This document shows positions 12,392 through 20,234 of a DNA stretch of 64,000 nt, piece after piece. The notes under the pieces were generated by a model that ran no database searches, was not told the DNA's origin, and saw nothing but the letters and a program-made list of their open reading frames with translations. The position numbers and the translations under genes were made by a program. Position 1 is the stretch's first letter. Every line of letters begins with the position of its first letter. The DNA comes from Panonychus citri (Eukaryota > Arthropoda > Arachnida > Trombidiformes > Tetranychidae). Location: assembly GCF_014898815.1 (NCBI RefSeq), contig NW_026515450.1, forward strand, positions 248,001 to 312,000. Direction: 5' to 3'.

Positions 12392-13099
12392 ATGTCAAAC
12401 TACGATTGGAAATCCTGCTTCGATTACCCTATTGACTCATCATTAAAACTCAATCTTGGTATTGGTATTGATAAAAATTCATCTCAGCTGGTATGTTCTC
12501 GTCTCAGTATGCGGAGGTTTGTGCAGAACTTTCCAACAAGATCAGGTGTAGTTTTATCATCCGCAGATTTGAAAATACTATACAACTATTTCAAAGACAT
12601 TGAAAGAAACAGTGCCGATGCTGAAGTGGTCTACTACAACATGAAGATTAAACACCCATCTCGTGAGGAAATAAAGATACAGAAAGGAGAAAATTTACTT
12701 TTAATCAATAGATTAACTGCCATTGCTATTAAACAAGTGATTCCTGGATTCGTGATGATTATGGATAGCCTTAAGGAAGCTGCGAGTCAGGAGACAATGT
12801 TATCAAAATTGATGAAAATTTACTTACACAGAGTCGTACAAGATTTCATGGAAAATGCTCCAGCAAAAAAGCCTAAATCTATTATACATCGTGTTAAGGA
12901 TAATATTGATAACTATGCTGCCCAATTCAAGTGTCTCATATGTGAACCTCTCAATTTAGCTCATCTTTTCAAGAGAGAGGATTTAGTCGATCTTTGTGAA
13001 TTGGACATTCTTGGACAAGTTAATGAAGATATTCAAGTTACTAAAGATCGTGAATCATGTGCACTTTCCTTTATTGTAACTAATTTGATTCGTTCATGA
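12392..13099 (+). CDS. PC4-like protein A (putative transcription cofactor)
   Basis: 235 residues, paralogous to the next gene. The shared core is a PT-x2-GVVLSS motif followed by an acidic-hydrophobic helix (SADLKILYNYF). It is preceded here by a strand LSMRRF, which recalls the PC4/Sub1 fold (strands, an arginine-rich strand, then GI-x-L and an amphipathic helix). PC4-family proteins bind single-stranded DNA and act at Pol II promoters. The middle (LIKQVIPGF-like helix, about 110-130) and the C-terminal CEPL motif also recur in the paralogue. No catalytic residues are evident. Position directly after a TBP homologue favours a transcription role, but the PC4 assignment rests on a short motif and is tentative. 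The duplication itself is well supported. Confidence 0.6.
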   Translation: MSNYDWKSCFDYPIDSSLKLNLGIGIDKNSSQLVCSRLSMRRFVQNFPTRSGVVLSSADLKILYNYFKDIERNSADAEVVYYNMKIKHPSREEIKIQKGENLLLINRLTAIAIKQVIPGFVMIMDSLKEAASQETMLSKLMKIYLHRVVQDFMENAPAKKPKSIIHRVKDNIDNYAAQFKCLICEPLNLAHLFKREDLVDLCELDILGQVNEDIQVTKDRESCALSFIVTNLIRS

Positions 13100-13123
13100 T
13101 AATGCGCATATGCTGAAAAATTG

Positions 13124-13130
13124 TATAAAT
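13124..13130 (+). promoter_or_regulatory. TATA box (TATAAAT) of the gene at 13176
   Basis: TATAAAT lies 46 bp before the ATG. It overlaps an AATAAA, which could serve as polyadenylation signal for the preceding gene, so the 76-bp gap may hold both signals. Confidence 0.5.
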
Positions 13131-13175
13131 AAAGAAACTTTTTCTTTTAATCTTCATTTTCAATAAACGAGTGCA

Positions 13176-13871
13176 ATGGCTCATCAAGAATGTTTAAAGT
13201 ATAAATTGAATGAAAATTTTGTTCTGTGGCTTAAAGCTTATTATAATTATGAACTAAAGTGTATGGAAAAGTTTAAACTGGAAATAAACTATTGTGTCAA
13301 TGAAATTCCAACAAATGTCGGGGTGGTTCTCTCTTCCGAAGAGGTCTCTGTTCTTCTAAATTTTTTATTAATTAATGATTATGAATTTTGTGAACAGATT
13401 GAGTTTGATAGAATGAAAATTCAGAAACTCTGCAATGGATCAATTCGCATAAGCAAGAGTGTTGATTGTATAGATATACAGGAGCCGTGTATACAGTCTC
13501 TAATAAATATTTTGCCTGCGTACATAAACATAATGGAAATAACAATGCATCCAGAAAACAAAAACTTCATTGTTCTGAAGCTAATAGCAATTTTTGTTTA
13601 TACATTTTACAAAGTCAACAAAGATGGTAACGAGGAATGTGATATACTCACCCTCTTGTCATTTCTCCGTGAAAACCGCCAGCAATTTGAACAAAAATTA
13701 CGATTTTTCTTCTTTGACCCTCTACATGTGGATTACGTAACAAAAAAATTTACTGATTTGCTGAAACCTGATATAATACATTTCATTTCCTACCGTATTG
13801 ATCATGCTCAAGATGAAGCTACAATAGCACTGTCAAAGATGATAAAACAAATGATACTAAAAGACCAATAG
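13176..13871 (+). CDS. PC4-like protein B (paralogue of the preceding gene)
   Basis: 231 residues, nearly the same length as its neighbour, with the same order of motifs: PT-x2-GVVLSSEEV with a following Leu-rich helix (about 45-65), a central long hydrophobic helix (about 105-125) and a C-terminal DPLHVDYV block matching CEPLNLAHL in protein A. Overall identity is low, so the duplication is old, or the pair diverged quickly. Tandem arrangement, equal strand and separate TATA boxes suggest a duplicated transcription unit. Function is unknown; see protein A for the tentative PC4 link. Confidence 0.6.
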   Translation: MAHQECLKYKLNENFVLWLKAYYNYELKCMEKFKLEINYCVNEIPTNVGVVLSSEEVSVLLNFLLINDYEFCEQIEFDRMKIQKLCNGSIRISKSVDCIDIQEPCIQSLINILPAYINIMEITMHPENKNFIVLKLIAIFVYTFYKVNKDGNEECDILTLLSFLRENRQQFEQKLRFFFFDPLHVDYVTKKFTDLLKPDIIHFISYRIDHAQDEATIALSKMIKQMILKDQ

Positions 13872-13900
13872 AGTGCGCCATAATCATTTGTTTCTAGCTG

Positions 13901-13907
13901 TATAAAA
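13901..13907 (+). promoter_or_regulatory. TATA box (TATAAAA) of the gene at 13949
   Basis: TATAAAA followed by GCAGAAGG, 42 bp before the ATG. It is the cleanest TATA context in the element after the one at 12320. Confidence 0.6.
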
Positions 13908-13948
13908 GCAGAAGGAAACATCTAAACTAAATCATAATAAGTTTAACA

Positions 13949-14515
13949 ATGGAACATGTTTGTGGTTTTTTTGATGTGCAAGGGTTCAACCATGGAGGTG
14001 TATTCTATCCAAGAGAAGTGGCCATATTAGGATCAAAATGTGTTTTATCATTATCCGTATATTCTAATGTTGATGTGACCCAAGTGACAAGAAGTGAACT
14101 CGACTCCATGAAGTATTTGGAACGTGAACACCATGGAATGAAGGCGATTATGATGCCACATCAAGGTGTAACAATTCTCGAGCTCAATGAAACATTGAGA
14201 CACTTTTATAGTGTATCGTGTAGTGAGGATGACTATTTGGTTGCTGTCAAGTCAAAAGAAGCGGAATCCATCTTGCGAGAGCTTCGTATACCGAGGATAA
14301 ATATTTTACGACAAGGTGCATCATTCAAAGAGATATCTGCAGGTGATAGATTACCTTGTCACTTACATGCAGTCAAACGGAGGAGCATACACTGTTCACT
14401 CAACATTGTTATTGCGATGCAAGAATGGTATAATAATAAAGGTTATAAAGGTGCTAGCGGAGTTCATCCTGGACTTGGACTAGGTAAAATTTGTAAAGTA
14501 CAACCAAATGTATAA
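13949..14515 (+). CDS. Conserved Polinton protein with N-terminal DVQGF motif
   Basis: 188 residues. The N-terminus has FFDVQGFN, then FYPREVAILG. This layout (D-x-QGF, about ten residues, then a KE/RE-hydrophobic strand) recurs in uncharacterised arthropod Polinton proteins as I recall them, and it resembles the first two strands of an RNase H-like fold. The C-terminal part has a C-x-H and a further HC (CHLH at about 147, IHCSLN at about 159), possibly metal-binding. The DEDD exonuclease acidic set is not complete, so I do not call a nuclease. It sits immediately upstream of the packaging ATPase on the same strand. Confidence 0.6.
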   Translation: MEHVCGFFDVQGFNHGGVFYPREVAILGSKCVLSLSVYSNVDVTQVTRSELDSMKYLEREHHGMKAIMMPHQGVTILELNETLRHFYSVSCSEDDYLVAVKSKEAESILRELRIPRINILRQGASFKEISAGDRLPCHLHAVKRRSIHCSLNIVIAMQEWYNNKGYKGASGVHPGLGLGKICKVQPNV

Positions 14516-14566
14516 GAACTTGTCACTATTAAAAAGATGAACCTCATGAACTTCATACGATAAAAA

Positions 14567-15202
14567 ATGCGTCATTTTGTTTATTTACATCATCCTTTTA
14601 CTATGATGATAGCTGGACCAACAGGGTCGGGCAAAACTTACTGGGTAAAAAGATTAATTAATAATGCAAATAAATTTTGTAAACCTCCTCCTGCACGGAT
14701 AACTTATTGTTACGGAGAATATCAACCATTATTCTCAACTTTTGCAAATACAAATTTCATTCAAGGTATTCCTGATGATATTTCCGATAGTTTCGATGGT
14801 GTTGAACCACAATGGTTGGTCATAGATGATTTAATGCATGAAGCATCGAAATCTAGAGTTATAAGTGAGCTGTTTACGCGAGGTTCTCATCATAGAAACC
14901 TATCGGTTATTTTGATTGTCCAGAATTTTTTCATGAAAGGTATCGAGAGTAGAAATATTTCATTAAATACTCATTATTTAGTTTGTTTCAAAAATCCTCG
15001 AGAAAAGCTATTGGCAACTAATATAGCTCGTCAAATGTTTCCAATGCAGATCAAGCAGTTCCAGAAAGTCTATGAAGATGCTACAAAAGAGCCACATTCG
15101 TATATATTTTTTGATCTAAAACCCTTTACGTCTGAGAAACTTAGACTTCTCACAAATGTACTTGGAGAAAAAGAGTACATTACTGCTTATATCATTATAT
15201 AA
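14567..15202 (+). CDS. FtsK/HerA-type genome-packaging ATPase
   Basis: 211 residues with Walker A GPTGSGKT (17-24) near the N-terminus and Walker B LVIDDL (84-89), then a conserved glutamine region (LIVQNFF, about 117-123) that fits the sensor/Q motif of A32-like packaging ATPases. Length and motif spacing match Polinton ATPases. It should translocate element DNA into capsids built by the proteins encoded at 17169-18539. The ATG follows an A-rich leader; 32 bp separates its stop from the next ATG. Confidence 0.92.
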   Translation: MRHFVYLHHPFTMMIAGPTGSGKTYWVKRLINNANKFCKPPPARITYCYGEYQPLFSTFANTNFIQGIPDDISDSFDGVEPQWLVIDDLMHEASKSRVISELFTRGSHHRNLSVILIVQNFFMKGIESRNISLNTHYLVCFKNPREKLLATNIARQMFPMQIKQFQKVYEDATKEPHSYIFFDLKPFTSEKLRLLTNVLGEKEYITAYIII

Positions 15203-15234
15203 GAAAATAATATCATTAAGTTATCAATTCAAAG

Positions 15235-15582
15235 ATGAGTGTTGAATATTGCATTAAATGTTTGCCATGGTTACGCAAATTGTGTAAGGCAAAAAATGTT
15301 AAAGAGAGAAAGAAAGTTTTCGCTAATGGACCACGTAATTTAATAAAAGTTATTCATTGTATCATAAAAAAACTACTATCTGGTAAAATTGCTCTTGTGG
15401 GTAAAAGAAAAAGAAAATTAAAAAGGTATAAGAATTTTTTACGTAGATTTGCTAAGTCAAAACATTCAAATTCTGTACAACAAAAGATTCTGATAAAACA
15501 GAAAGGAGGATTTTTACAGAATTTACTCATACCAGTTATCAGTGTATTAGCTTCATCTCTGATTGAGAAAGTCTTTAAATGA
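15235..15582 (+). CDS. Small basic Polinton protein with hydrophobic C-terminus
   Basis: 115 residues, strongly Lys/Arg-rich in the middle (GKRKRKLKRYKNFLRR) and ending in a hydrophobic helix after a QKGGF motif (about 96-115). The di-glycine before a hydrophobic segment resembles sites cut by adenain-like proteases in adenovirus pVI and pX precursors, so a DNA-condensing or membrane-lytic virion protein processed by the protease at 19779 is plausible. That is inference; no enzymatic motif is present. Its TGA overlaps the next start by four bases (ATGA). Confidence 0.65.
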   Translation: MSVEYCIKCLPWLRKLCKAKNVKERKKVFANGPRNLIKVIHCIIKKLLSGKIALVGKRKRKLKRYKNFLRRFAKSKHSNSVQQKILIKQKGGFLQNLLIPVISVLASSLIEKVFK

Positions 15583-16124
15583 ATGTATTCAAGCGGATGA
15601 TATTGCTTCCAGAAGATCAGTTCAATAGGCTGACGAATAAAAAAGAAACAACAACAACTAATATAATTAATGCTGATCTTGAACCAGATCTTAAAGTAAA
15701 GTTGGTAAATGAAATAGATCATATGAAATCAGAACCAACAGAGATAAAACCCAACCTGGCTGTTCATGATACAAGTAAAACATTCAATTTGACTGCAGCT
15801 GATAATAGTTCAGAAATGAAAAATGCTGAAAATAAACAAGACGAAGATGATAGATTAATTCTCGCGTTAAGAAATATTGACGATTTGATCTCTCCTGACG
15901 GCATGGTGCTTACAAAAAAAGGGAAAAAGATAAAAGGAAGTGATATAAATGATGTGATTTCTTTTCTTAACAAACCACATTCGCGTTCATACCCTACTGC
16001 TACTATCCGTGTTTTGAAAGCTATAAAAGAAAACAACCGTGATATAGCACAATTAATTCGTAATAAGAAAGCAAAGAACAGTATTATAAAGTTGACATGG
16101 AACAATCTAAAGACGACATCTTGA
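15579..16124 (+). CDS. Polinton-conserved protein of unknown function
   Basis: 181 residues. The N-terminus MILLPEDQFNRL resembles the start of uncharacterised proteins encoded just upstream of integrase in other Polintons, as I recall them. The middle is polar and low in complexity (about 20-90), and the C-terminal third is basic with a helix-rich block containing SDINDVISFLNKP. It overlaps the preceding gene by four bases at its start and the integrase by 28 bases at its end, so the three may share a transcript. No enzyme motif is visible; a structural or DNA-binding role is a guess. Confidence 0.7.
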   Translation: MNVFKRMILLPEDQFNRLTNKKETTTTNIINADLEPDLKVKLVNEIDHMKSEPTEIKPNLAVHDTSKTFNLTAADNSSEMKNAENKQDEDDRLILALRNIDDLISPDGMVLTKKGKKIKGSDINDVISFLNKPHSRSYPTATIRVLKAIKENNRDIAQLIRNKKAKNSIIKLTWNNLKTTS

Positions 16125-17188
16125 AAGAAATTTATTATGATCCGAAATCTCCAGGATCTCTAGGTGGATTAAAAAGGTTGTATAATCATGTGTCATCATT
16201 ATATCCTGAGATAAAGTATAAAGATGCCGCTCAATGGCTAACACAACAAAACACTCATTCTTTATTCAAACAAGTCAGAAAAAGGTTTCTTCGTGTTCCA
16301 ATTTTAGTTGATTTCATAGATGAGCAATGGCAAGCTGATTTATTAGATATGACATGGCTTGCTAAGGAAAATAATGGATACAGATACATAATGGTTGTAG
16401 TAGATGTACTAAGTCGTTATGCTTGGACAGTTCCTCTTCATGATAAGTCTGCAAGCTCAATTACTAATGCATTTAAGAGTATTTTTAATAAAGGTCGTAA
16501 ACCTAAGAAACTACAAACTGATCAAGGAAAAGAGTTTATCAATTCCAATGTGAAGCTTTTAATGGATAGTTATGGTATTAATCATTTTAAAGCTACTGAT
16601 GGATTGATAAAATGTGCCATCGCTGAAAGATTTAATAGAACTTTAAGAAGTAGAATCTATCGATATTTACATGCAAATAACACCAATCATTACATTAATG
16701 CACTTGATGATATAGTAGCAAGCTACAATAATTCTTTTCACAGGACAATTGGTATGAAACCAAATGAAGTAAACTCAAGTAACACCACACTTGCAATAGT
16801 TAATATAAGAAAAACACATATTAAGTCCACATCAAAAGTTAAACCGCTTAGTGTTGGTGATTTTGTAAGAATAACAAGAGAGAAAGGTGTTTTTGAAAAG
16901 GGTTCAACAAACAATTGGTCAGAAGAGGTATTTAAAGTTATTAAAGTCAAAAAGACTCCTCAAGGTTACATTTACAAACTTGAAGACCTTGATGGTGAAG
17001 ATATTACATCGATTTTTTATCACTGGGAGATTCAACGAACTGATAAACCAGACTTATTGGATATTAAAATATTAAAGACTAGAAAAAACCCAAAAACTAA
17101 AAAGACTGAGTATTTTGTCAAGTGGATCTCATACCCAGAAAAGTTCAATAGCTGGATCCCAGCTGAGAATGTTGAAAAACGCAAGTGA
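16097..17188 (+). CDS. Polinton integrase with C-terminal chromodomain
   Basis: 363 residues. The N-terminal block contains YYDPKSPGSLGG and the linker before QWQADLLDM, typical of Polinton (c-)integrases. The catalytic core has D81 (QADLLDM), D142 (TDQGKEF) and E177 (AIAERFNRT), with 34 residues between the last two, the DDE triad of retroviral-type integrases. Residues about 318-360 form a chromodomain (YFVKWISYPEKFNSWIP with aromatic-cage residues), which probably reads methylated histone tails and steers insertion. This enzyme explains the 6-bp target duplication. The start at 16097 lies inside the previous gene, and its end overlaps the penton start at 17169. Confidence 0.96.
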   Translation: MEQSKDDILKEIYYDPKSPGSLGGLKRLYNHVSSLYPEIKYKDAAQWLTQQNTHSLFKQVRKRFLRVPILVDFIDEQWQADLLDMTWLAKENNGYRYIMVVVDVLSRYAWTVPLHDKSASSITNAFKSIFNKGRKPKKLQTDQGKEFINSNVKLLMDSYGINHFKATDGLIKCAIAERFNRTLRSRIYRYLHANNTNHYINALDDIVASYNNSFHRTIGMKPNEVNSSNTTLAIVNIRKTHIKSTSKVKPLSVGDFVRITREKGVFEKGSTNNWSEEVFKVIKVKKTPQGYIYKLEDLDGEDITSIFYHWEIQRTDKPDLLDIKILKTRKNPKTKKTEYFVKWISYPEKFNSWIPAENVEKRK

Positions 17189-18017
17189 ATATTTTATAGA
17201 TGTTGTAAGTAATGCATCTATGCAAATTTACCCTAATAACACTCTTTCGAATTTCATGAATAAACTGCCACAACCTTTATCATTAAATGGAGAATGGGTT
17301 GTAGGTGTTCAGGAAGTTTTCTACCCGCTGAATTTCAAAACAGAAAGTAAAACTGTGAGTTTCACCATTATATATCAAGATCATAAAACAGGAGATAAAA
17401 TTACAGGAGCAAACTCTTCAATTTTATTCAATGAGCGTGACACTGTAAACAGTATTTTACAGAAAATTAATGAGGAAATTGTAAAACTTTTTCTCAAAGA
17501 TGAAGGTGAACAGTCAGAAGAATTCATAAAAGCAGCTGAACCACCAAGACTTTATTTAGAAAATGATAAAGTTGTAGTAGCAAGAGGAATGTCTGCTGCT
17601 GCAATAATGATCCCAGTATTTCATAGTAAATATTTTTATCGTTTAATAGGGTTTCATGAATATGACTATAATAGGCAATTTCTTGCAGTGTTAGCCTCAC
17701 AAGCAATCGCGTGTAGAGCACAAACTACTTATGATTTCAGAATAAAGTCACATCTTCTATTCATTTATACTGATATCATTCATGAACATTTCGTTGGTGA
17801 TACAAATGCTCGGGTTTTAAGAGTAGTACCCCTTTTAAGAGACAAAAATGATAATCTGGGTCATATCTTTTATAACAAGCCTAACTATCTACCTGTCAGA
17901 TTAACACATTTAGATAATATAACGATCAGTTTACGTGATGAAAATGGAAATATGTTACAATTCATAGATGGAAGAGTACACATTAGTTTACACTTTAAAA
18001 GAAAAGAAACTATATAA
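17169..18017 (+). CDS. Penton / minor capsid protein (single jelly-roll)
   Basis: 282 residues from the ATG at 17169, which overlaps the integrase end by 20 bp. The frame remains open upstream to about 17115, but only a non-ATG codon is available there. The N-terminus carries FIDVVSNASMQIYPNNTLSNF followed by PLSLNGEWVVGVQEVFYP, the signature of Polinton penton-like proteins, whose fold is a single jelly-roll. It should form the fivefold vertices of the capsid. Gene order integrase, penton, basic minor capsid, major capsid, protease is the usual late block of these elements. Confidence 0.9.
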   Translation: MLKNASEYFIDVVSNASMQIYPNNTLSNFMNKLPQPLSLNGEWVVGVQEVFYPLNFKTESKTVSFTIIYQDHKTGDKITGANSSILFNERDTVNSILQKINEEIVKLFLKDEGEQSEEFIKAAEPPRLYLENDKVVVARGMSAAAIMIPVFHSKYFYRLIGFHEYDYNRQFLAVLASQAIACRAQTTYDFRIKSHLLFIYTDIIHEHFVGDTNARVLRVVPLLRDKNDNLGHIFYNKPNYLPVRLTHLDNITISLRDENGNMLQFIDGRVHISLHFKRKETI

Positions 18018-18061
18018 GAAGTAACTCAGTGAATTTTTTGGAACTAGTAGTTAACATAAGA

Positions 18062-18532
18062 ATGGATCGTAAAGTTTATTGTGCATGCGACAGTGATTTT
18101 ACAAGTCACTTCAAGCAACAAGCAGGAAAGGGTTTCGACGATATAACAATCTACCGAGGTCAGCCTTATCAGAGAGGTTATGGGTTTGGTAGCATATTCA
18201 GAAGAATTGGCATTCCGATTTTGAAGTTTTTTGGAAAGGAATTATTAAAGACTGGAATAAATGTAGGTAAAGATGTTCTAGATGATAAAAAGTTTAAGGA
18301 AGCTTTGAAAACTAGAGGAAAAGAAGGTATAAGATCTGCAGCTAAGCGTGGGTTATCAGAAATCGAATCAGCTTTTGATCAACAAGGATCAGGTTTCAAG
18401 AGTAAGAAAAAAAAGATTACAAGAAAGAGAAAACAAAAGAAAAAGAAGCAAAAAGTTGTTAAAAAACGGTATAAGAAATCTAAATCTAAACCTAAACAAA
18501 AAAGTAAAAAGAGAAAAGATATTTTTGAATAA
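18062..18532 (+). CDS. Basic minor capsid protein, pVI/pX-like
   Basis: 156 residues from the first ATG (18062); the frame is open a little further upstream without an ATG. It has a YQRGYGFGSIFRR motif, then an amphipathic helix region (PILKFFGKELLKTG, followed by VGKDVLDDKKFKEAL), a QGSGF motif, and a C-terminal tail of about 40 residues that is nearly all Lys/Arg. This plan (glycine-rich motif, amphipathic helices, GSG-type site, polybasic tail) is common to Polinton minor capsid proteins likened to adenovirus pVI and pX. Expected roles are internal DNA binding and membrane disruption after proteolytic processing; these are inferred from the family. Confidence 0.75.
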   Translation: MDRKVYCACDSDFTSHFKQQAGKGFDDITIYRGQPYQRGYGFGSIFRRIGIPILKFFGKELLKTGINVGKDVLDDKKFKEALKTRGKEGIRSAAKRGLSEIESAFDQQGSGFKSKKKKITRKRKQKKKKQKVVKKRYKKSKSKPKQKSKKRKDIFE

Positions 18533-18538
18533 ATAGAA

Positions 18539-19777
18539 ATGGAGTATCTCCATTCATCCTCTATTCCGGTCAGTAAATCTGAACTCGAAGTCTTTGCTAT
18601 ACCGCCAACACAAACAGCAATTGATTCATCTTATGAAGTAGAATATCGACCTAATGCAAGTCTTGACAATGGTGCGAGTTTCGAAATCAATGTTCCAGCT
18701 AGTGATGATTTCACAGATCTACAAGCAACTATGTTGCACTTGTTAGTTTCAGTTACAACTGAAGATGGCAAACCTATCGGAGAAGTAAACAAAGTCAGGC
18801 CAGTTGCTAATTTTGCAAACGCTATATTTGAACAAATTGATTTATTTTTGGGCAGTATAAACACATCACCAGCCAACAACATGTACCATTATCAAGCACT
18901 ATTAGAAGATGAACTCTTCCGATTCCCAACAGCAGCAGATACAGGGAGAATGGAAATCGCAGATGAAGATCGAATTAAAAATAAAAATTTTGATTTGTTT
19001 TTTCGCTTGCATTTGCCACTTTGTGAACAAGATAAATTGATTATGAGTGCTGTTCCGATTGCATTCAGATTCACGAAAAGCTCTGATGGATTCGCACTGG
19101 TTAGATCAGACGATAAAAAATACAAAATTAAAATAAACTATGTAAGTCTTCACATCAAGAGAGTCAAACTATTCCCTGATGCTGCTCTTAGTGTGATTAA
19201 GGGTTTAGAAACAGCACCCGCAAAATATTTTATTACGAGAAATGAAACACGTTGCTTTACTATTGGACCTAACCTAAGCGCTGCTGCAGTGGAAAATGTA
19301 TTCAGTGGTATATTACCACGGAGAGTTATTATCGGGTTTGTTGATGAAGCTGCATTCAGTGGGTCATATGACGATGATCCATTCATCTTCAAGAATTATA
19401 ATATAAACTTTTTAGCTTTATATGTTGATGGAAATATGATACCCAGTATCCCTTATACTCCCAACTTTACTGAAGGATTTTGCATGAGAGAATTTGTCAA
19501 TCTTTATCGTTTCATGAATCAAGATGAGGGTCATCCGCAGATGCAGATAACTTACGATCAATTTAAAGAAAATAGAACACTTTTCGCTTTTGATTTATCA
19601 CCTGATGGATCTATTGGGGCTGAGAACGGTACACTATCTTTAATAAGAAGAGGTATTATAAGACTTCAAGTAAAGTTTTCGAGATCTATCGCACAACCTA
19701 TCAAAGCAATCATATTTGGACAATTTGACAATCTCATAACTATCGATGAAAATAGAACTGTTACATTAGACTATTGA
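18539..19777 (+). CDS. Major capsid protein (double jelly-roll, hexon-like)
   Basis: 412 residues beginning about 6 bp after the previous stop. The N-terminal PPTQTAIDSSYEVEYRP, the FEQIDLFLGSI segment (about 95-110) and the C-terminal SLIRRGIIRLQVKFSR fit Polinton major capsid proteins, which fold as two tandem jelly-rolls and build a pseudo-T icosahedral shell. The frame is intact over its full expected length, so the element could in principle still encode capsids. The next gene (protease) starts one base after its stop. Confidence 0.93.
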   Translation: MEYLHSSSIPVSKSELEVFAIPPTQTAIDSSYEVEYRPNASLDNGASFEINVPASDDFTDLQATMLHLLVSVTTEDGKPIGEVNKVRPVANFANAIFEQIDLFLGSINTSPANNMYHYQALLEDELFRFPTAADTGRMEIADEDRIKNKNFDLFFRLHLPLCEQDKLIMSAVPIAFRFTKSSDGFALVRSDDKKYKIKINYVSLHIKRVKLFPDAALSVIKGLETAPAKYFITRNETRCFTIGPNLSAAAVENVFSGILPRRVIIGFVDEAAFSGSYDDDPFIFKNYNINFLALYVDGNMIPSIPYTPNFTEGFCMREFVNLYRFMNQDEGHPQMQITYDQFKENRTLFAFDLSPDGSIGAENGTLSLIRRGIIRLQVKFSRSIAQPIKAIIFGQFDNLITIDENRTVTLDY

Positions 19778-19778
19778 G

Positions 19779-20234
19779 ATGCTTACTACAACTGATATAA
19801 TTAAACTTTTAAGTCGTATAGTTCACTTTCAAGGTGTATTCCCAATTGACTGTTTACCAAGATTTGTTAAAGTACCAGCTTCACTTGTTGTGAACTTGGA
19901 TCCTCATTATATGGATGGTAGTCACTGGGTTGCAATATATATTGATAATAAAAGAAACGCACATTATTTTGACTCATTCGGTCGACAGCCTATGAGTCAT
20001 ATTCTTTCTTTTATCGAAAAGAACTCGAGAGGATATACATATAACAAAATAAAATTTCAAGCGAATGAATCAATTGCATGTGGTTATTTTTGTATTTTAT
20101 TCATAATAATGGCAAATAATCAAAAAAAGTTTTATAAAATGATGAAAAAATGTTTACATATTGAGAATGAAATGTTAGTGTATTATTATATAAGAAAATT
20201 ATTTTGTAAGAACATGACCAAATGCATACGATGA
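19779..20234 (+). CDS. Adenain-like cysteine protease (maturation protease)
   Basis: 151 residues with the C5/Ulp1-type catalytic order: H49 (GSHW), D65 (YFDSFG), oxyanion Q94 and C101 (ACGYFC). The length is short, as in other Polinton proteases. It should cleave minor capsid precursors such as the products of 15235 and 18062, whose glycine-rich sites fit. Its 3' end overlaps the 3' end of the convergent polymerase gene by 36 bp. Confidence 0.93.
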   Translation: MLTTTDIIKLLSRIVHFQGVFPIDCLPRFVKVPASLVVNLDPHYMDGSHWVAIYIDNKRNAHYFDSFGRQPMSHILSFIEKNSRGYTYNKIKFQANESIACGYFCILFIIMANNQKKFYKMMKKCLHIENEMLVYYYIRKLFCKNMTKCIR

